Positions 7,335 to 12,081 of a DNA stretch of 12,081 bases are shown piece by piece; positions within the stretch are counted from its first letter, which is position 1, and each line of letters begins with the position of its first letter. The notes below the pieces were generated by a model. That model saw only the letters and a list, made by a program, of their open reading frames with translations. It did not search any database and was not told the DNA's origin. The DNA is from JANXLS01 sp038227045 (GTDB lineage Bacteria; Planctomycetota; SZUA-567; H5-PLA8). The position numbers were made by a program, and so were the translations under genes. The stretch covers positions 1 to 12,081 of the forward strand of contig JBBRQD010000150.1 of assembly GCA_038227045.1 (NCBI GenBank), in the 5' to 3' direction.

Positions 7335-7348
7335 CCGCGGCTTCGCGG
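7335..7348. other. Small GC hairpin before the exported propeller gene
   Basis: CCGCG (7335-7339) and CGCGG (7344-7348) flank GCTT and are followed by TTTATA. It could be a weak terminator of the VWA cluster or a leader hairpin of the next gene. The stem is only five base pairs. The rest of 7227-7408 shows nothing I can name. Confidence 0.3.
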
Positions 7349-7399
7349 TTTATACCATCCTGGATCACCCGGCACCTATTTTTCGTTTATTCCTCAAGC

Positions 7400-7403
7400 G
7401 GAG
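7400..7403 (+). promoter_or_regulatory. Ribosome binding site deciding the start at 7409
   Basis: GGAG lies five bases before ATG 7409. The open frame runs upstream into the previous gene (to 7142), but only this ATG has a good site and is followed by a signal peptide. Confidence 0.65.
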
Positions 7404-7408
7404 CATTC

Positions 7409-10360
7409 ATGAAACGCGCCCATTCTTTTATTCAACCGCTATTGCTTCTTTCTCTCTTGTGTGCCGGCGCATTTCTTGCCGCTCGCGCCGCGGATGCTCC
7501 GGCTGAGGCAGCGCTCACGGAAACGGGCAAGTTTGGCCGCGCATTGAAACCGGGCCGCACTTTCGCATCCGCTCCGGCGCTAAGCGCCTTGTATTTCGAT
7601 CTGCCGCGCACCGTGGAACTCTGGGCCAAAATTTCGGGCAAGGAGACCGACGTGCCGCTGATCGCCTATGAGCCGCACACCTCCAACGAACACTGGTCGC
7701 TCATGGCCGCCAAGACGACCGGACTGCTGACGTCTTACATGCCCGGGTTTAAGCCGCAATCCAGCGCCGGAGGCACCGTGGACATTGCCGATGGGCAATG
7801 GCACTACATCGCCTTGACCTTCGACGGCGCGACGCTGAACCTGTATGTCGACGCGAAAGAAGTCCTGTCGCAGAAAGTGCAGAAGATTCACGGCTACAGC
7901 GACGTGGGTCCGCTGAATTTCGGCCATTTTGAAAAATTCCCCCCGCCCGCGAATCTATTGCTCGATGAAGTCCGGCTGTCGAACGGCATCCGCAAAATCG
8001 ACGCGATTCCGGACGCGCCATTCAAACCCGACGCGCAGACGATGGGCTTGTGGCACTTCGACGAAGGGCCGGACGCGGCGAGTTTCGCGGACGCGTCCGT
8101 GCATCACAACAAAGCCGAGCCTTCGAGCACCGACGACGATTTTGTTTCCGTCTCGCCGAACAGCATTCATTGGCAGGAGCAAGACCACGGCCCGTTCTTC
8201 AGTTCAAGCCTGGCGTCGACGCTGCCGGCCAAGAACAATACCAACAAAGCAATCTCGATTCGGCTGGATGACGGCAAGGCGGGGATTGCATTCGATACGG
8301 AATTGCTGCGTATCAGCGCTGCATGGACCGGCGGATTTATGAAGATTTATCCAGGTCGCGACGGCTTGGGCCAGCATCCCGATCCGAATGGCGTTGTCGA
8401 ATTCGGTACGGCGGCGGTTCCCGGCTGGATTCGATTTCCGGGAAATGCAGGCAAGAATGCGGACCTCGACGATCCTCGCGAAGATAAGGCGGGGCCGATG
8501 CCCGCCGAGCGCGGTCGATACAAGGGACTGTATTTGAATGGCCAGCGCGCGATTCTTTCGTACTCGGCTTTCGACTCGGCCGTTTTGGAAACGTTCGATT
8601 TTGAAACCAAAGATGGAGAACACGCTTTTGCTCGAACGATTGAAGCCGGGCCGTCGACACAAGCGCTTGCGGTACTTGTCGCGTCGTGGCCTCATCCCGT
8701 AACCAACTTGACGAAGAAAGGCGAGCCGATTGTCATCGACAATGCGGGCAAGACGCTTTACATCGATCTTATTAAAGGAGAGGGGGCGGTTGAGTTCTCC
8801 GGTGCGGACACACATGAATTGGTGCTGATTCCGCCGCACGACAAGACCGTGCGCTTCAAGGTTCTCACATGGACGGGCGACAGCGCGAATCTGCCCAAAG
8901 CGAAAGCGTTGGCAGGGGCATCGAAACCTCCGGAAATTCTCGCGAGCCAGCTCAAGGGGGGCGCGGCGCGCTGGAGTGAAGTGCTGACCACGAAGGGCAC
9001 GCTCGGCACTGAGAAAGGCGCGTATGTCGTCGATACCCTGACCGCTCCTTACGTGAATCCGTGGAAATCGTATCTGCGCTTCAGCGGCCATGACTTCTTC
9101 AAGAACGGCGACATCGCGGTCTGCTCCATCAGCGGCGATGTGTGGGTCGTATCGGGAGTCGATGATAAGCTGGAGTCGCTGAAATGGCGGCGCTATGCCA
9201 CGGGATTGTTCCAGCCGCTGGGCTTGAGGATTGTGGACGACCTGGTCTATGTTTTAGGACGCGATCAAATCACGCGGCTCCATGATCTCAATGCCGATGG
9301 CGAGGCCGATTTCTACGAGAATTTCAACAACGAATGCAAGGTGACGCCCGGGGGCCACGAATATTGCACCTCGCTGGAGACCGATCCGGCGGGCAATTTT
9401 TACTACACGAAATGCGGCAACCCCACCGCCCATGGTGGGACGATGCTCAAGGTAGCGAAGGACGGCTCGAGCCTTTCGGTGTTCGCCACCGGCCTGCGCA
9501 ATCCCAACGGCATGGGTGTCTCGCCGACGGGCCTCGTCACCACGTCCGACAATGAAGGCGAGTGGGTTCCGGCGTCGCGCCTGGACCTCGTTAAACCCGG
9601 CCAGTTTCTCGGCTACACCCCCATGGCTCACGGGCCGAAGCCCGAGCATCCGGGATATCCGATCTGGATTCCGCACAGCATCGACAATTCCTCGGGCGGG
9701 CAAACGTGGGTCACCGGCAACCGCTGGGGTTTGCCGGAAGGCACCTGGCTGCACACTTCGTATGGCCTTTCGCTGCTGTACCTGGTCATGCCTGAAGTGG
9801 TGGACAACAAACTTCAGGGCGGCGTCTACACGTTTCCGTTGCACTTCGCGTCTGGCGCGATGCGCGCGCGATTCAATCCAAAAGACGGCCAGCTTTATGT
9901 GAGCGGCTTGAAAGGCTGGCAGACGAATGCCGCGAAAGACGGCGCATTGCAGCGCGTGCGCTACACTGGCAAGACCGCGGCGGTCCCCATTGCAATCCAC
10001 GCCCACACGAACGGCCTTCGTTTGACGTTCACGGTGCCGCTGGATCCCAAGGCCGCGACAGACCTCGAAAACTGGAACGTCGCGCAATGGAATTACCGGT
10101 GGTCGGGCCAATACGGATCGAAAGACTGGTCCGTCGAAAATCCGCAAAAATCGGGGCATGACACGGTGACAATCAAATCGGTCACGCTGTCAAAGGATCA
10201 AAAGAGCGTCTTCCTCGAAATTCCCGCAATCAAGCCCGTGATGCAGATGGAAATCAAATACGCCATCGAAACCGCGGACAGCGCGCGATTGTCTCAAACG
10301 ATCTACAACAGCATTCATGTGCTGCGGCCGACCGGGACGGCGGATGATGTGGAAAAGTAA
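7409..10360 (+). CDS. Exported LamG-like / DUF6797 / beta-propeller protein
   Basis: A 983-residue exported protein. A Sec signal peptide spans residues 1-27 (basic MKR start, leucine-rich core, end ARA). Domains in order: a concanavalin-like LamG domain (about 55-195, with 'DGQWHYIALTFDG' and 'LLLDEVRLSNGIR', then LWHFDEG at 214-220); a DUF6797-like region (about 281-425, with AFDTELLRISAAWTGG and ERGRYKGLYLNG); a beta-propeller like those of PQQ/sorbosone-dehydrogenase-type proteins (about 545-850, with DGDVW-like ISGDVWVVSGV and GLRNPNGMGVSP); and an Ig-like end (about 852-960, PVMQMEIKYAI). PVC relatives often go on into a c-type cytochrome domain and are called membrane-bound dehydrogenases or heme-binding proteins. 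No CxxCH motif is present here, so electron transfer would need a partner. Substrate unknown; sugar or glycan degradation is a guess. It probably has its own promoter, being 182 bases after the VWA cluster. Confidence 0.88.
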   Translation: MKRAHSFIQPLLLLSLLCAGAFLAARAADAPAEAALTETGKFGRALKPGRTFASAPALSALYFDLPRTVELWAKISGKETDVPLIAYEPHTSNEHWSLMAAKTTGLLTSYMPGFKPQSSAGGTVDIADGQWHYIALTFDGATLNLYVDAKEVLSQKVQKIHGYSDVGPLNFGHFEKFPPPANLLLDEVRLSNGIRKIDAIPDAPFKPDAQTMGLWHFDEGPDAASFADASVHHNKAEPSSTDDDFVSVSPNSIHWQEQDHGPFFSSSLASTLPAKNNTNKAISIRLDDGKAGIAFDTELLRISAAWTGGFMKIYPGRDGLGQHPDPNGVVEFGTAAVPGWIRFPGNAGKNADLDDPREDKAGPMPAERGRYKGLYLNGQRAILSYSAFDSAVLETFDFETKDGEHAFARTIEAGPSTQALAVLVASWPHPVTNLTKKGEPIVIDNAGKTLYIDLIKGEGAVEFSGADTHELVLIPPHDKTVRFKVLTWTGDSANLPKAKALAGASKPPEILASQLKGGAARWSEVLTTKGTLGTEKGAYVVDTLTAPYVNPWKSYLRFSGHDFFKNGDIAVCSISGDVWVVSGVDDKLESLKWRRYATGLFQPLGLRIVDDLVYVLGRDQITRLHDLNADGEADFYENFNNECKVTPGGHEYCTSLETDPAGNFYYTKCGNPTAHGGTMLKVAKDGSSLSVFATGLRNPNGMGVSPTGLVTTSDNEGEWVPASRLDLVKPGQFLGYTPMAHGPKPEHPGYPIWIPHSIDNSSGGQTWVTGNRWGLPEGTWLHTSYGLSLLYLVMPEVVDNKLQGGVYTFPLHFASGAMRARFNPKDGQLYVSGLKGWQTNAAKDGALQRVRYTGKTAAVPIAIHAHTNGLRLTFTVPLDPKAATDLENWNVAQWNYRWSGQYGSKDWSVENPQKSGHDTVTIKSVTLSKDQKSVFLEIPAIKPVMQMEIKYAIETADSARLSQTIYNSIHVLRPTGTADDVEK

Positions 10361-10641
10361 GAGCTACCGGACAAAATCCACGCACCGATATTCCGAGCGC
10401 GACAGGTCCGGCGTTCCGCTCGGATTGGACGAGCCATTGCCTATGAAAATCGCTCCGTCTGAAAAGAAACGCCTCCCCAGTATAGGAGATACGGTTTGCC
10501 ATGTTTGTGCGCCGGGGACGCGAGCGCTTTGACGAGCCGCAGCAGCATCGTGCCGCGATCATTGGCCGCGCGTCTCGTGCGCCGCACTGGCATGTGGCAG
10601 GGGCAGTTCACCGGATTGACGGATCGCTCAGGTGGCATTCT
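10361..10641. other. Gene-poor gap between convergent genes
   Basis: This 281-base stretch lies between the ends of two convergent genes. It holds an imperfect hairpin, TCCGAGCG (10392-10399) with CGCTCGGA (10417-10424), loop 17 bases and no T-run, so it is a poor terminator. An open stretch from ATG 10501 reads FDEP...APHWHVAGAV before running antisense through the next gene; this is discussed as a possible transposase remnant. I see no complete gene here. Confidence 0.5.
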
Positions 10642-11298
10642 TTAACGCCTTGCGTCACTCGACGTATTATCGGCGATGGGACAACTGAGGCTCTTGGCAT
10701 ACATCCCAGACCGATCGAAGCAGCAGGGGCGTCGCTTCCCTTTGGCGAGCATATCGCAACCGTCCGCGATCCGCTTCAAGCGCGTCTCTTCCCGCTTGGC
10801 GGACTCGATCCACTGGATCCAATCCCTGCGCGCGACGGGCGTGATGTCCGACCATACCGCCCGCGCCTTCGGGTGGGCGGCCGCGAGAGCCTTCCGCAGA
10901 TCGGCCGGTACCCTGGGTTCCGGTTCCTCTGCCACCGGCGCGATTTCCAGTGAGACGACGTCGCCCGCCTCCGCGCCCGCCGCTTCCCGCAACTTCCTGT
11001 CCACTTTGAGCCAGTGGCCCCCTTGGCCGTCCGGCTCGAGCGTGGCTCGAAAGGCCAAGCCATTGAACGCGCCTTCGATCGACGTCATGCCTCGCGAGGG
11101 AAGCTTCGCACTGGCTTCTTTGGGCAGGGTCAGAAAGGTCCAAGCGACGGCGTTCGTGGTCATCGCTGGCCGGAAGAGCGTCGCGCTGAAACGGATCTTG
11201 GAATCGGTTGTAGAATCGCTGAGCGCGCGAGCCGTGCGCGGTTTGCTCGCGCGTGACGTGCCCTTGACCCTCGGCTTCGCCATGCCCTCTGTCATCAT
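10642..11298 (-). CDS. DUF1905 / YdeI (OmpD-associated) family protein
   Basis: A 218-residue protein without signal peptide or membrane helix. After a basic, low-complexity start (1-33) comes a DUF1905 domain (about 36-120; FSATLFRP, WTFLTLPKEAS, FNGLAFRATLEPDGQGGHW). A YdeI/OmpD-associated-type segment follows (about 130-190; the VPADLRKAL helix, ARRDWIQWIESAKREETR and RIADGCDMLAKGKRRP), ending in CCFDRSG (192-198), a tail common in this family. Biochemical function is not established; some YdeI-type proteins have been linked to resistance against peptides or bacteriocins. The start is ATG 11298, preceded by AAAAGGAACGA (AGGA four bases before the ATG). A GTG 15 codons upstream lacks such a site. 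It is divergent from nothing nearby and convergent with the propeller gene. Two more in-frame methionines (residues 2 and 6) are also possible starts. Confidence 0.88.
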   Translation of the reverse strand: MMTEGMAKPRVKGTSRASKPRTARALSDSTTDSKIRFSATLFRPAMTTNAVAWTFLTLPKEASAKLPSRGMTSIEGAFNGLAFRATLEPDGQGGHWLKVDRKLREAAGAEAGDVVSLEIAPVAEEPEPRVPADLRKALAAAHPKARAVWSDITPVARRDWIQWIESAKREETRLKRIADGCDMLAKGKRRPCCFDRSGMYAKSLSCPIADNTSSDARR

Positions 11299-11448
11299 TC
11301 GTTCCTTTTCGTGAGCAATCGAGTGCCCTGTCCCTGATTCCACAAGGCGTTGGTGGGAAAAGCGGAGTACGCCTGTGTAAACAGTACCGACCGCCGAGGA
11401 ATTATTGATTCCCGATTAGTCGAAGTTATGTATCAACTGGTGAACCGA

Positions 11449-11910
11449 CTACGCTTTTGAGACAACATTCTCGACGCGAAGAATTTTTCCTTTCGAGTCA
11501 AAAGTGATTTTAAACTTTGTCCGTACTGTTCCCTCCCCGCCTTCTGGCATCAAGGACACACCTAGATAAAGGGTGTAGGTCTCCAAACCTGCATCGAAAC
11601 TGATGTCCCCCTTGCAGAGTAGACCGGGATAATTGAATACAGATGCTCCGGTCTTCAGAGATTTTCTGAGTTTCGGAATAATTTCTTTGGTTCGCGCGAT
11701 CATTGCTGTCGCTTCTTGCTTCGCTTGTTCAGTATATTTGTTCGGCTGGTTGCTGTGTGCGATGTTGCATTGACTTTGGAGTACAGCCGGAGTCGGTAAT
11801 TCCTCAATCAGTTTCGCGATCTCCTCTTTTGAGACTTCTGCGCCTTCTTCTCCAAACGTCGGTGACATGAGTGCAAGGACCGCTGCGGATAACCAAATTA
11901 GATTTCTCAT
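11449..11910 (-). CDS. Small exported protein of unknown function
   Basis: A 153-residue protein I do not recognise. Residues 1-20 form a signal peptide (MRN start, hydrophobic LIWLSAAVLALMSP, likely cleavage after TFG). The mature part is a charged helix-rich half (about 25-88, KEEIAKLIEELP, EQAKQEATAMIARTKEIIPKLRK) followed by a strand-rich half (about 105-150, TYTLYLGVSL, KFKITFDSKGKILRVENV). Two cysteines, C48 and C99, could form a disulphide. The start ATG 11910 follows GGGAGAGCTCGTG, a good ribosome site; a TTG five codons upstream would put polar residues before the signal peptide. A hand count over 11461-11880 gives about 47% GC, well below the roughly 60% of the other genes, which suggests recent arrival. 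The shape (helix then beta-sheet, exported) resembles small periplasmic or lipid-binding proteins, but no family can be assigned. Confidence 0.65.
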   Translation of the reverse strand: MRNLIWLSAAVLALMSPTFGEEGAEVSKEEIAKLIEELPTPAVLQSQCNIAHSNQPNKYTEQAKQEATAMIARTKEIIPKLRKSLKTGASVFNYPGLLCKGDISFDAGLETYTLYLGVSLMPEGGEGTVRTKFKITFDSKGKILRVENVVSKA

Positions 11911-11993
11911 CACGAGCTCTCCCAAGGTTTAGCCGGGTGCCACCCAACGCCGTTAACCCGCCATCCGTTTTTGCTCGCTCAAGTTTTTGATTC

Positions 11994-12013
11994 CAATGGC
12001 TTTCAATGGCTTT
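11994..12013. repeat. Tandem duplication of CAATGGCTTT
   Basis: Two perfect adjacent copies of CAATGGCTTT lie upstream of the small exported gene. They may be a slippage duplication or a paired protein-binding site. Nothing else in 11911-12081 looks like a gene. Confidence 0.6.
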
Positions 12014-12081
12014 GTCAGCCTGCGCAAAATGGGCGCTTTCGGGCTTTCGTGGGCCTTGCGCTCTGGCCATGGGCGCCTAAC

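Noticed and set aside
7142..7408. An 89-codon upstream extension of the propeller gene
   Set aside because: It overlaps the previous gene and has no domain; the ATG at 7409 has a ribosome site and signal peptide.
10676..11314. A 212-codon plus-strand frame
   Set aside because: It is antisense to the DUF1905/YdeI gene, which has clear family motifs.
10644..11351. A 9-bp inverted repeat (AACGCCTTG / CAAGGCGTT) flanking the YdeI-family gene
   Set aside because: One copy is inside the last codons of the gene and the match is short, so chance is the simplest explanation.
11804..12070. An 88-codon minus-strand frame starting near the right edge
   Set aside because: It overlaps the start of the exported gene, shows no family features and has no convincing ribosome site.

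Overview
The window looks like chromosomal DNA from a GC-rich (about 60% in sampled lines) bacterium of the Planctomycetes-Verrucomicrobia-Chlamydiae (PVC) superphylum. Verrucomicrobiota is my best guess; other phyla with the same gene families, such as Hydrogenedentota, are possible. Three things point there: a DUF58 / BatA-type VWA / large VWA gene cluster, a secreted LamG + DUF6797 + beta-propeller protein of the kind that expanded in PVC bacteria, and a palindromic repeat whose translation reads VVPPSGG, which I remember from verrucomicrobial genomes. No rRNA, tRNA or CRISPR array was seen.

Layout. 1-139: the last codons of a probable ISAs1-like transposase and a possible insertion sequence end. 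140-993: a promoter candidate and a DksA/TraR-family zinc-finger protein with an unusual lysine-rich N-terminal tail of about 110 residues. 998-1092: an inverted repeat built from 7-bp units, followed by a T-rich run, which may end dksA transcription. 1212-7226: three plus-strand genes for a surface-stress or envelope-type VWA system: a soluble DUF58 protein, then two large membrane-anchored VWA proteins with a non-catalytic glutamine-amidotransferase-like region. The two junctions inside this cluster hold two further, unrelated palindromic elements. No MoxR-type AAA+ ATPase, the usual partner of DUF58/VWA genes, is present. 7409-10360: a 983-residue exported protein (LamG-like, DUF6797, beta-propeller, Ig-like tail) without the cytochrome c domain that many relatives carry. 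10361-10641: no convincing gene; it may hold a decayed transposase start. 10642-11298 (minus): a DUF1905/YdeI-family protein. 11449-11910 (minus): a small exported protein of unknown function with clearly lower GC. 11911-12081: no gene; a tandem 10-bp duplication and two isolated GTTRRRY-type motifs.

How the genes work together. The DUF58 and two VWA proteins probably form one complex: a cytoplasmic DUF58 protein, and two proteins with paired N-terminal and single C-terminal membrane helices. In known systems a MoxR ATPase acts on such proteins, so here it must be encoded elsewhere. The DksA-like protein would act on RNA polymerase. The propeller protein belongs to the periplasm or outside of the cell. 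I see no single new defence or metabolic system. The points most worth a second look are the DksA tail, the MoxR-less VWA cluster, and the three different palindromic elements placed one per gene junction.
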